Shown here: one piece after another, positions 28,705 through 35,847 of the stretch | Layout of the letters: every line of letters starts with the position of its first letter | Position numbering within the stretch: the first letter of the stretch is position 1 | Assembly: GCA_947499255.1 (NCBI GenBank) | Contig: CANMNF010000001.1 | Coordinates: 1,178,001-1,242,000 of the forward strand | Length of the DNA: 64,000 nucleotides | Source of the DNA: an uncultured Sphingomonadaceae bacterium | Lineage (GTDB): Bacteria > Pseudomonadota > Alphaproteobacteria > Sphingomonadales > Sphingomonadaceae | Direction: 5' to 3' | The notes under the pieces: model-generated | Told to the model about the DNA's origin: nothing | Seen by the model: the letters and a program-made list of their open reading frames with translations, nothing else | The model's database searches: none | Translations under genes and position numbers: made by a program

Positions 28705-29600
28705 GCGAGGAAAAGCCCAACTCGGCCGAAAAGTCCAACTCGGCCGAAAAGTCCGAAAAGGTGGATTGGTTCGCGGAAATCCGCGGGCTGTTCTTCATGC
28801 TGCTTGCCGTGCTGTCTTTCCACACCATTATCGCCAAGCCGTTTTACATCCCCTCCGGCTCAATGATGCCCGGCCTGTTGGTGGGCGATCGGCTGGTGGT
28901 GTCCAAATATCCCTATGGCTGGAGCTGGGTTTCGGCGAGCTTTCATGTTCTGCCGCGCGATGACTGGCGCATTGCCCCGCGCACGCCTGAATATGGTGAT
29001 ATCGTGATCGCCGTGCCGCCGGGCCGCGATGAAGATTATATCAAGCGCGTGGTCGCCCTGCCCGGTGATCGCATTGCGGTTGTCGATGGCGTGATCGTGC
29101 TCAATGGTACGCCGGTGCCGCAAGTGACGCAGCCGCCGGTACAGCTTAGTACAGATCATCAAAACGCTTGCTCTGGCCCTTACAACAGCGCCTATCCCTG
29201 CCTTGATGTCTTTGCCCAATATGCCAAACTTCTGGAGGATGGCAGCGGCATTGTGGAGCCGCCCACATTCCGCGAAACCTTGCCCAATGGCGCGACCTAT
29301 CTGATTATCGATCACCAATCGCGCGGGCATGATAATATGGGCGAAATCACCATACCCGATGGCCATGTGTTCTTGATGGGCGACAATCGCGATCATTCCG
29401 CTGACAGCCGTTTTCCCGCCAATGATCTTACCAATGGCCTTGGCGGCCCCGTCCCGCTGGAGAATGTTGGCGGACGCGCGGAATTCATCACATTTTCGCT
29501 TGATGGGCAGGCAAGCTATAATCCGCTCACCTGGTATTCAGCTTTGCGGGGCGAGCGTGCATGGACGAGCTTGCGGCCCGAAATCCGCGAACCGCAATAG
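28701..29600 (+). CDS. lepB: Signal peptidase I
   Basis: 299 residues, the membrane serine protease that removes signal peptides. One membrane helix (about 30-47) follows a short cytoplasmic tail. The nucleophile serine is in [14 protein letters not shown] and the general-base lysine in [15 protein letters not shown]. The conserved box E region is [15 protein letters not shown]. An inserted segment of about 60 residues between boxes D and E (including two cysteines, C157 and C167 region) lengthens the protein beyond the minimal form. The N-terminal tail contains a tandem 6-residue repeat, listed separately. Confidence 0.94.
   Translation: MSEEKPNSAEKSNSAEKSEKVDWFAEIRGLFFMLLAVLSFHTIIAKPFYIPSGSMMPGLLVGDRLVVSKYPYGWSWVSASFHVLPRDDWRIAPRTPEYGDIVIAVPPGRDEDYIKRVVALPGDRIAVVDGVIVLNGTPVPQVTQPPVQLSTDHQNACSGPYNSAYPCLDVFAQYAKLLEDGSGIVEPPTFRETLPNGATYLIIDHQSRGHDNMGEITIPDGHVFLMGDNRDHSADSRFPANDLTNGLGGPVPLENVGGRAEFITFSLDGQASYNPLTWYSALRGERAWTSLRPEIREPQ
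28719..28754 (+). repeat. Two tandem 18-bp units in the 5' end of lepB
   Basis: AACTCGGCCGAAAAGTCC occurs twice in direct succession (28719-28736 and 28737-28754), encoding the peptide NSAEKS twice in the cytoplasmic tail of LepB. Because the unit length is a multiple of three, copy-number change would keep the frame. The copies are identical, which points to recent duplication. Confidence 0.85.
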
Positions 29601-29612
29601 GGGAGAGAGACC

Positions 29613-30839
29613 TTGCGCAAATTCCTCTACACAATCGTTGTTGGCATCTTCCTTGTTGCAGCAGTGCTGTTTGCGCTGCGCCTATACGGGGAAGAGCTGA
29701 CGCAGGCCGCGCTTGTTCCTGATGCGGAATTTGCCCCGCAGGATGCGCTTGCCACCAATGCCTATCAAGATCCGGCGATGTGGTTCAGCCGACCCGGCAT
29801 TGGCGCGATCAACGATCCTGCGCGTTGGCAACCATCGGCAATGGAGCTGACGCAGGCTGGGCCAGTTCGAACCGGGGAGGCGCAAGCTGAAGAGACGCCC
29901 TCACCCCAGCCAACCCCCGATATTGAGCAGCCCGCAGAGGAGGCCACGCAGGCACCAGACTTCGCAGTATTCTTCGTGCACCCCACCAGCTTTCTGGATG
30001 GCAGCAAATGGAATGCCCCGCTTGATGATCAACAATCGCAAGACCGCGCCCGCCTTATGGTGCGCGGCATGGCGAGCGCTTTTAATCAGGCGAGTGAAAT
30101 CTGGGTGCCACGATATCGTCAGGCGACATTCGGCGCATTCCTGACTGATTTGCCCGAAGCGCAGCAGGCCATCGATGCAGCCTATGCCGATATCGAACAA
30201 GCTTTTGATTTCTTCGTCAATTCCGTTCCTGCTGACCGCCCGATTGTGCTTGCCGGACATAGCCAAGGCGCTTTGCATGTCATGCGCTTGTTAGAACAAC
30301 GCGTGACGCGCAGCGATCTGGCGAGCCGCGTTGTCATGGCATACCCCATTGGCTGGCCGATATCGCTGGAACATGATTTGCCCAGCCTTGGGATGCCCGC
30401 TTGCGCGGCGGCTGATCAAGCGGGCTGCATTGTCGGCTGGGCCAGCTTTGCCGAGCCTGCTGATCCCGGCATGTTCCTGAGCCGCTATGAAACAACCGCT
30501 GGCCTTGATGGTCAAATTCGCGGGGAAAGCCCGATCCTGTGCGTCAATCCGATCAGCGGCGTCTTGAACGATACCGCCAGCATGAACCGCAATCTGGGCA
30601 CTTTGGTGCCCGAAGATGATTTGACCGGCGGTGAGCTGATTGCAGGCGCGGTTCCAGCGCGGTGCAATGCAGCGGGCTTGCTGCTGGTCGGCAATCCGCC
30701 GCAATTGGGGCCATATGTGTTCCCCGGCAACAATTATCACGTCTACGATATCCCTTTGTTCTGGAAGAATTTGCAGGAGGATGTGACGCGCCGCATTGGC
30801 GTTTGGACTTCTGCCCAAGGAACTGTGCCGCGTGGCTGA
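29613..30839 (+). CDS. DUF3089 lipase-like protein
   Basis: 408 residues. An N-terminal hydrophobic segment (about 4-24) suggests membrane anchoring or export. The hydrolase core shows VFFVHPTSFLDGSKWNAP, then LAGHSQGALHVMRLL with the nucleophile serine in GHSQG, and a likely histidine in NNYHVYDIPLFWKN near the end. This is the DUF3089 pattern, an alpha/beta-hydrolase group of unknown substrate. The start is TTG 29613 with GGGAGAGAG upstream. A 45-residue Glu/Pro/Ala-rich linker lies between anchor and core. The end overlaps the ruvX start by eight bases. Confidence 0.82.
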   Translation: MRKFLYTIVVGIFLVAAVLFALRLYGEELTQAALVPDAEFAPQDALATNAYQDPAMWFSRPGIGAINDPARWQPSAMELTQAGPVRTGEAQAEETPSPQPTPDIEQPAEEATQAPDFAVFFVHPTSFLDGSKWNAPLDDQQSQDRARLMVRGMASAFNQASEIWVPRYRQATFGAFLTDLPEAQQAIDAAYADIEQAFDFFVNSVPADRPIVLAGHSQGALHVMRLLEQRVTRSDLASRVVMAYPIGWPISLEHDLPSLGMPACAAADQAGCIVGWASFAEPADPGMFLSRYETTAGLDGQIRGESPILCVNPISGVLNDTASMNRNLGTLVPEDDLTGGELIAGAVPARCNAAGLLLVGNPPQLGPYVFPGNNYHVYDIPLFWKNLQEDVTRRIGVWTSAQGTVPRG

Positions 30840-31326
30840 AGCGGGCCAAAAAGCCGGACTGGTGACAGAGGAGGCAGGCCAGTTTCGCGATAGTCTGCCC
30901 GATGGCGGCGCGCTTTTGGGGCTGGACCTTGGGACCAAAACCATCGGGATCGCTTTATGCGATGCGGGATGGCGCTTTGCCACGGCGGGCAATACTTTGC
31001 CCAAAGCCAAATTCTCCCGCGACAAGGCCAGCATTGAAGAAATCTGCAAGTCGCGCAATGTGGCGGGCATTGTTATCGGCCTGCCGCTCAATATGGATGG
31101 CAGTGCAGGCCCGCGCGTTCAGGCCAGCCGCGCCTTTGCCCGCAATCTTGCGGTATTGGGATTGCCAATCCTGTTATGGGATGAACGCTGGTCAACAGCT
31201 GCGGCAGAACGCGATATGATCGCCATGGATACCAGCCGCGCATCGCGCGCACAGAAAATCGATAGCCATGCAGCCGCCGTAATCTTGCAAGGCGCGATTG
31301 ATCGGCTGGCTGGCGGGATCTTGTAA
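30832..31326 (+). CDS. ruvX: Putative pre-16S rRNA nuclease / Holliday-junction resolvase-like (YqgF)
   Basis: 164 residues, RNase H-like fold. The family start GALLGLDLGTKTIGIALCD holds the first catalytic aspartate, GIVIGLPLNMDGSAGPR follows, and LLWDERWSTAAAE plus KIDSHAAAVILQ hold the other acidic residues. YqgF finishes the 5' end of 16S rRNA in E. coli; its name RuvX reflects an earlier prediction. The start GTG 30832 overlaps the upstream gene by eight bases. The N-terminus has about 28 extra residues before the core compared with E. coli YqgF. Confidence 0.9.
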   Translation: MAEAGQKAGLVTEEAGQFRDSLPDGGALLGLDLGTKTIGIALCDAGWRFATAGNTLPKAKFSRDKASIEEICKSRNVAGIVIGLPLNMDGSAGPRVQASRAFARNLAVLGLPILLWDERWSTAAAERDMIAMDTSRASRAQKIDSHAAAVILQGAIDRLAGGIL

Positions 31327-31339
31327 GCTTGGGAAACGA

Positions 31340-31366
31340 GGGAGGGTGCAAATCTTGCCCCCTCCC
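31340..31366. terminator. G/C-rich hairpin between convergent ruvX and the cupin-like gene
   Basis: GGGAGGG (31340-31346) faces CCCTCCC (31360-31366), with a small inner GCA/TGC pairing in the loop. It lies 14 bases after the ruvX stop and 22 bases before the stop of the minus-strand cupin-like gene, so it may terminate both. No long U-run is present. Confidence 0.5.
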
Positions 31367-31387
31367 CCATTCCGCGGGGTTGCCTTG

Positions 31388-32293
31388 TTAAACCACTTCC
31401 AATTCAATAGCTGCGCGGTGGCGCCTGGCCTCTGCTGCAATAAGCTTGCTGGCCGAGCTTTCCGCCCGGCGCCACAATTCATCGCGCTCTGCCATGCCCA
31501 GCACACCGGCCTGCGCTTCAAGAGCGGTTAAGCGCATGCGCTCACTCACATGGTTTTTGGCGAAATCGAACGCCAGATCGCGGGCATTGGGGCAGCCAAG
31601 TCCAACAGCTGCACGCAGAAACACTTCGGAGGCACCCGGGCTCAAAACCGCTTCGATAGTGTCTTTGGCGACGTCGAACCGGTATTGATCGAGCCACCCT
31701 TGCGCCCCGCCAGCATGCATGATGTTCAACGAAACTGAGAGGCTTTCAGGTGGCAATTGCGAATGCACATCAAGACTGGCGCGGTAATGCATGATTTTGC
31801 CGGGATCGAGCGTTGAGCGTTCAACAAAACGCAAGCCCGCCTTCTCACCAATCGCACCTGCGACCGCTTCATAATCATACTCGTAATAATCGCTGGAATA
31901 TCCCGGCCCGAAATAACCAAGGGTCAGGAAATCGAAATTGTGATCATGCGGCAATTCATAGGAGAAGGCCGATGCGCCGCTGGCCCGAAACATATGCTCG
32001 CCTGCACTGGGCCAAAAATTCGCGCGCATGAAAAATTCGCCTCCCAGCGGCGAAAGCATCACAACCTGCGCTCCGTAAGAGCTGGCCTCTTCCGCTGATT
32101 TCACGCCCTGTTTCAGTTCTGCAAGCAACATATCGCCCAGAAACTCACGATCATTGCCCAATTGGCGCAGCCACCGCGCACCGTTCTGCAAACTTTGTTC
32201 ATCGCGCGGGTCAAAGCCATCGTCTTTGAGGCCCTGCACACATTCTTCCAGCGTGCAGACCGTATCATCGGGCACTTCGATTATGCGCGGCAT
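31388..32293 (-). CDS. Cupin-like protein with an intact H-x-H site and a helical C-terminus, next to a peptide gene
   Basis: 301 residues. I do not know a named family. Residues 1-70 look helical; 75-200 look like a beta-barrel of cupin type. The barrel holds LPHDHNFDF (H116, H118, D121), and TLDPGKIMHYRASLDVH (H169, H177) resembles the second cupin motif (P-x-G-x2-H). These could bind one metal ion such as Fe(II), so an oxygenase or similar reaction is possible. Residues 205-297 are helix pairs in the HEAT-repeat style (for example AFDFAKNHVSERMRLTALEA). The start ATG 32293 has GGAGAG seven bases upstream and overlaps the preceding gene by 13 bases. With its distant paralogue and the small peptide gene upstream, it is a candidate RiPP-modifying enzyme. 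Confidence 0.8.
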   Translation of the reverse strand: MPRIIEVPDDTVCTLEECVQGLKDDGFDPRDEQSLQNGARWLRQLGNDREFLGDMLLAELKQGVKSAEEASSYGAQVVMLSPLGGEFFMRANFWPSAGEHMFRASGASAFSYELPHDHNFDFLTLGYFGPGYSSDYYEYDYEAVAGAIGEKAGLRFVERSTLDPGKIMHYRASLDVHSQLPPESLSVSLNIMHAGGAQGWLDQYRFDVAKDTIEAVLSPGASEVFLRAAVGLGCPNARDLAFDFAKNHVSERMRLTALEAQAGVLGMAERDELWRRAESSASKLIAAEARRHRAAIELEVV

Positions 32294-33249
32294 AATGTTC
32301 TCTCCAAATCGGCAAGTTGCGGATAGGTTTCAAGCAGCTGCGCCCGCAGCGCCGCGGCGTCGCTGAAAAGAGGATCGGCAGGCGAACGGGCAAGCTGACA
32401 TAAGGCGGCAAATCCTTTGGCAGTATCCATACCAAGACATTCGCGCAGCGCCTGCCAGCGCAGCGAAACATCGCCATCACCTGTCGCTATCGATGCCAGC
32501 TGAGGAGCCGCATCTGTGCGTTTCATGCGTCCCAACAATGCGATGATCGCCTCCAGCCTGCTGGTCGCGAGATTGCCTGCGCTTTGCTGCATCAACACGC
32601 CGGTATCGGTGCAAAATTCTTTCGTCGTCTCTGGTGTCTGCGCAGATCGAACAAGCCGCAAGGTGACCATTCGCCGATGCACCCGATCAACTTCAAGGCT
32701 CTGGTTCAAAAGGTCGAGCGAGAGGCGTGATCCGGGTCGTAGTGCAAGCGCCTCATGCGTGAAATGTCCTGATGCACCATCGCCTTTATGCAGGTGGAAA
32801 AGGCGCGCTTCACCAGCTCCTCCCAACACGGCATCATAGCGTACCCCATCGCTAAAAACTCGGCTCTTATGCGCGTAATCACCCGGGTCACGCGATTCCA
32901 AAAGCAATTGCGCGCGTCCAGAACGGGACAGCAGCGTAGTACCGGTGCGACCATCAAATCCATTGCGAAAAGGCGCCTGAGCAAAGCGGTTGGCTTTAAA
33001 GCAAGCGCACATGCGCTGTGACAGATCACCGATCAGATGTTCAGCTTTGCCAGATTGCATGAACATGCCTTCCAACACCCCGCCTTGGGTCAAAGGTGCG
33101 CCGCCACCAAACTCTTCAAGTTCGCGCAACATCGTTGCGCCAGCTTCATCCTCACGCCAGCCCATCCAGGCTGTATGAACCGCTTTTTGCGCACTGCGCT
33201 GCGGAGCCCGATTGCTCCGCAGCGCTGCGATATCTTTATCGATATGCAT
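32281..33249 (-). CDS. Second cupin-like/HEAT-like protein, without the H-x-H site
   Basis: 322 residues from ATG 33249, 19 bases after the stop of the peptide gene. It has the same layout as the next protein: a helical start, a beta-rich centre (about 100-205) and a helical C-terminus with clear HEAT-like units (LEAIIALLGRMKRTDAAPQL and VSLRWQALRECLGMD). The strand before the expected metal site reads VLGGAGEARLFHLHKGDG, so the H-D-H of the partner is replaced and only later histidines are present. LALRPGSRLSLDLL resembles a metal-free second cupin motif. It is probably a distant paralogue that lost the usual site, perhaps a peptide-binding partner. A TTG start at 33300 would overlap the peptide gene and lacks a good ribosome site. 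Confidence 0.78.
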   Translation of the reverse strand: MHIDKDIAALRSNRAPQRSAQKAVHTAWMGWREDEAGATMLRELEEFGGGAPLTQGGVLEGMFMQSGKAEHLIGDLSQRMCACFKANRFAQAPFRNGFDGRTGTTLLSRSGRAQLLLESRDPGDYAHKSRVFSDGVRYDAVLGGAGEARLFHLHKGDGASGHFTHEALALRPGSRLSLDLLNQSLEVDRVHRRMVTLRLVRSAQTPETTKEFCTDTGVLMQQSAGNLATSRLEAIIALLGRMKRTDAAPQLASIATGDGDVSLRWQALRECLGMDTAKGFAALCQLARSPADPLFSDAAALRAQLLETYPQLADLERTLCRA

Positions 33250-33268
33250 AATTTTACCGATCCGCCGC

Positions 33269-33436
33269 TTAGCAGGGGCCGCCGCAACCTTCGTAAACAA
33301 TACTGGCGATCACGATGATCGAACTGTTTTGGCCCGTGCGCATAGAACCGTACATACCAATCAATTGAGCCAGGTCAGGCAGGATTGTGGGGTCAATTTG
33401 AGGTAGGGATGTGAGATCAAATTTCGGCAAGTCCAT
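33269..33436 (-). CDS. 55-residue peptide ending CGGPC; candidate RiPP precursor
   Basis: The product starts MDLPKFDLTSLPQIDPTILP, continues with DLAQLIGMYGSMRTGQNSS and a hydrophobic stretch IIVIASIVY (40-48), and ends EGCGGPC. Residues 1-30 are acidic, Leu/Pro-rich and leader-like; the two cysteines (C51, C55) are the only ones and lie at the very end. The start ATG 33436 has a perfect GGAGGA six bases upstream, the strongest ribosome site that I noted in the window; an upstream extension to 33484 has none. The stop is 19 bases before the cupin-like gene. It lacks a signal peptide. The precursor role is inferred from size, leader-like part, ribosome site and neighbours. Confidence 0.75.
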   Translation of the reverse strand: MDLPKFDLTSLPQIDPTILPDLAQLIGMYGSMRTGQNSSIIVIASIVYEGCGGPC

Positions 33437-33441
33437 GATTA

Positions 33442-33447
33442 TCCTCC
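33442..33447 (-). promoter_or_regulatory. Very strong Shine-Dalgarno of the peptide gene
   Basis: On the minus strand GGAGGA lies here, six bases (TAATCC-side spacing ATAATC-type) before ATG 33436. It decides the start of the 55-residue peptide and suggests high expression relative to the two downstream genes, whose ribosome sites are weaker. The upstream 33448-33546 is AT-rich compared with the surroundings and probably holds the promoter; I cannot place -35 and -10 boxes securely. Confidence 0.8.
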
Positions 33448-33546
33448 AAAAAGACGTAGCAAAATGCTCGTCTCGAAGGATCATGCGTTAACCATACAAC
33501 TATTTGAAATTAAATGATTTTAATGCCGATAAATAGGTAAGATTGC

Positions 33547-34329
33547 TTATTTTCCGACACGCAAAAACACCACTACCCCGCTTCCCGGCACATCGTCTTT
33601 GCCCAATTCCAATCGCGCCGCATCCGCCCGGGCGCGGTTGAGAATTTCAGGTGTGATTGCACGGTCAGCAATGATCGCATCCGCCGTTCCCAAAAGCCGC
33701 GCTTGCCGGATCGTCAGATCTTCTGGGTCCTGGCTGGTGAGAGTGAATTCGTGCACCTCGTTCTTGCCAGGAGCATCCGCGCCGTCCAGCCAATCACCAA
33801 TGCGTGATGCGCTGCCTTCGCCCAGCACATCGAGCGGGCCGCCCTGCCCCAATGCGATATCGAGGGCCTGCCGGCGCTGGCTCATCATGGGAAAGCGCGC
33901 TTTGATTGCATCGCGCCCTTTCGCAAGCCCGCTGGCCAGCATGCCCAGATCTGCTGGTAACAAGCCTTCGAGCCGCAGCCGCAATTGCTTGGCCAGCCCG
34001 GCAGAAGCGCCGCTTGTGCCAACGGCAATCAGAACGGGATCGCGTTCCAGCAGGCTGGGCGTCGTAAAATCGCACAGCTCGGGGCGATCCACCACATTGA
34101 CCAACAGCCCTGCACACCGTGCACGGATCGCATCACCTTCGCACATGGCCGCATCATCATGCGCGATAAAGGCAAGGCGCGCGCCTTCATCGATGCCTTC
34201 CTGCATATCGGGCACCACGCGCCCACCGGCACGCGCAACCAAGCGCTGTTTTGGCTCCGCTGCATCTCCCTCCCCCAACACGATTACCGGCTGACCGGCG
34301 ATACGATGATACAGAGGCAGTGAGCGCAT
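33547..34329 (-). CDS. Siroheme-synthase-like protein with a truncated methyltransferase remnant
   Basis: 260 residues. The N-terminal part resembles precorrin-2 dehydrogenase/ferrochelatase (CysG-N/Met8): SLPLYHRIAGQPVIVLGEGD is the NAD-binding strand-turn-helix, RLAFIAHDD and LLVNVVDRPELCDFTTPSLL follow, then VLIAVGTSGASAGLAKQLR. The last 65 residues (EVHEFTLTSQDPEDLTIRQA, then DAIIADRAITPEILNRARAD) match the start of uroporphyrinogen-III methyltransferase but stop after about 65 residues instead of 240, and the G-x-G-x-G of its SAM site reads TLTSQDP. It should therefore lack the methyltransferase activity. The start overlaps the lysA stop by one base (TAATG). Confidence 0.82.
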   Translation of the reverse strand: MRSLPLYHRIAGQPVIVLGEGDAAEPKQRLVARAGGRVVPDMQEGIDEGARLAFIAHDDAAMCEGDAIRARCAGLLVNVVDRPELCDFTTPSLLERDPVLIAVGTSGASAGLAKQLRLRLEGLLPADLGMLASGLAKGRDAIKARFPMMSQRRQALDIALGQGGPLDVLGEGSASRIGDWLDGADAPGKNEVHEFTLTSQDPEDLTIRQARLLGTADAIIADRAITPEILNRARADAARLELGKDDVPGSGVVVFLRVGK

Positions 34330-35600
34330 TAGCTATCCTTTAAAAACGCAGGAACTCTTTCCGCAGCGGTGATGGCTTCGGGCAATATACGGTCGGCAAC
34401 CACTTCAAACTGATCGCCATCAACCATGACTTCGGCAACAAACCCGCGCGAATTATAACTCGACGCCATTGTCGCGCCATAAGCGCCCGCCGTGCGGAAA
34501 ACCGCCAGATCGCCTGTGGCAACTGCATCGATTTCACGCGCGGTGGCGAAGGTGTCACCCGTTTCACAAATCGGTCCGACGATATTGGCAACCATGCGCG
34601 CGCCATTGGGTTCCACCGCATCGAAATCATGCCATGCACCATAAAGGGCCGGGCGCGCGAGATCGTTCATCGCGGCATCAACAATCACAAATGGATCGCG
34701 ATTGGCATTGCGCTTCACCCGCACAACTTGCGTTAACAAGACACCCGCATTGCCAGCAATCACGCGGCCCGGTTCAAACATCAAAGTGACATCCCAGTTC
34801 GCCGTGACCCGCTGCACCATCGCGCCATATTGGGCAGGGGACGGCATTTCCTCACCCTTTTTATAGGGAACACCAAGGCCGCCTCCCAGATCAATATGCG
34901 TCACCGTATCACCACCAGCGCGCACTTCGGCGAGCAATTCACCAAGTTTGAGAAAAGCCATTTCCAGCGGCGCCAGATCGCCCAACTGGCTGCCAATATG
35001 CACCGCAAGCCCGCGCATTTCCAGGCCAGGCAATGCCGCCAGCCGCGCATAGATCGCCACGGCCTGATCAATCGGCACGCCGAATTTGTTGTCCTTTTTT
35101 CCGGTCGAGATTTTTTCATGCGTTCCGGCATCAATATCGGGGTTCACACGCAGAGCGCAGCGCGCCAGCTCTCCGCGTTCTGCCGCGATTTGCGCAAGTT
35201 CTACGCCTTCCTCTTCGCTTTCGATATTGAACTGACCGATTTGGGCTTCAAGGCCTGCGACCAATTCCTTGGCCGACTTACCAACGCCTGAAAACACAAT
35301 ATCTTCCGCTGGAACACCCGCAGCCAAAGCGCGCGCCATTTCTCCGCCTGATACCACATCAGCGCCATAACCCTGCTTGCTAAGCAGGCTGAGCACTGCA
35401 AGGTTGGGATTGGATTTTACGGCAAAGGCGATATGCGGCTTTTTCGGCAGGCCGGAAAGCGCTTCGGCAAAGACGCGGGCATGGCGTTCAAATGTGGCGC
35501 GTGAATAGATATAGACCGGCGTGCCGACCTCTTGCGCAATGCGCGCCATGGGCACGTCTTCGGCAAACAAAGCGCCGTCGCGATATTGGAAAAAGTCCAT
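34329..35600 (-). CDS. lysA: Diaminopimelate decarboxylase
   Basis: 423 residues, PLP enzyme of the alanine-racemase fold, making lysine from meso-diaminopimelate. The cofactor lysine is in HIAFAVKSNPNLAVL near 57-71. HIDLGGGLGVPY is the glycine-rich phosphate site, and ICETGDTFA holds the active-site cysteine from the partner subunit. RTAGAYGATMASSYN is also conserved. The start is ATG 35600 (MDFFQYRDGA); the open frame continues upstream but runs into the lipoprotein gene. It follows the small lipoprotein by 7 bases. Confidence 0.95.
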   Translation of the reverse strand: MDFFQYRDGALFAEDVPMARIAQEVGTPVYIYSRATFERHARVFAEALSGLPKKPHIAFAVKSNPNLAVLSLLSKQGYGADVVSGGEMARALAAGVPAEDIVFSGVGKSAKELVAGLEAQIGQFNIESEEEGVELAQIAAERGELARCALRVNPDIDAGTHEKISTGKKDNKFGVPIDQAVAIYARLAALPGLEMRGLAVHIGSQLGDLAPLEMAFLKLGELLAEVRAGGDTVTHIDLGGGLGVPYKKGEEMPSPAQYGAMVQRVTANWDVTLMFEPGRVIAGNAGVLLTQVVRVKRNANRDPFVIVDAAMNDLARPALYGAWHDFDAVEPNGARMVANIVGPICETGDTFATAREIDAVATGDLAVFRTAGAYGATMASSYNSRGFVAEVMVDGDQFEVVADRILPEAITAAERVPAFLKDS

Positions 35601-35607
35601 TGGGGAA

Positions 35608-35847
35608 TTAGCCTTCGGGTGGGAGGTCGAAGGGATCGTCCTCACGTTCTTCAGATTCGCGCCGTAACTCGACGCTGCGTTCGGGGGCTGCTTGGGGATC
35701 GAGCTCCAAAAGCTGCTCAGAATCGGGCTGCACATCCGCACCATAAGGCGCAGGCGGCAGTGATTGGCCGGGCGGTGGCACAAGGTCTGCACGCTGCCCG
35801 CAAGCAGAAAGCGCCACGCCGCAAGCCAGAATTATAGCCAGCCGCAT
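35608..35847 (-). CDS. Small LptM-like lipoprotein between argH and lysA
   Basis: 79 residues. The signal [16 protein letters not shown] ends in a lipobox with Cys16, then GQRADLVPPPG, the short proline-rich start typical of the LptM/YifL group that sits beside lysA in many Proteobacteria. In E. coli LptM helps mature the LptD-LptE machine. The rest is acidic and low in complexity (for example REESEEREDDPFDLP). The start overlaps the argH stop by one base (the last base of TGA and ATG). The call rests on size, lipobox and location. Confidence 0.8.
   Translation of the reverse strand: MRLAIILACGVALSACGQRADLVPPPGQSLPPAPYGADVQPDSEQLLELDPQAAPERSVELRRESEEREDDPFDLPPEG

Noticed and set aside
33269-33484. 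Longer start for the 55-residue peptide (71 codons)
   Set aside because: The extension has no ribosome site, while the internal ATG at 33436 has a near-perfect one; the extra residues do not look like part of the leader.
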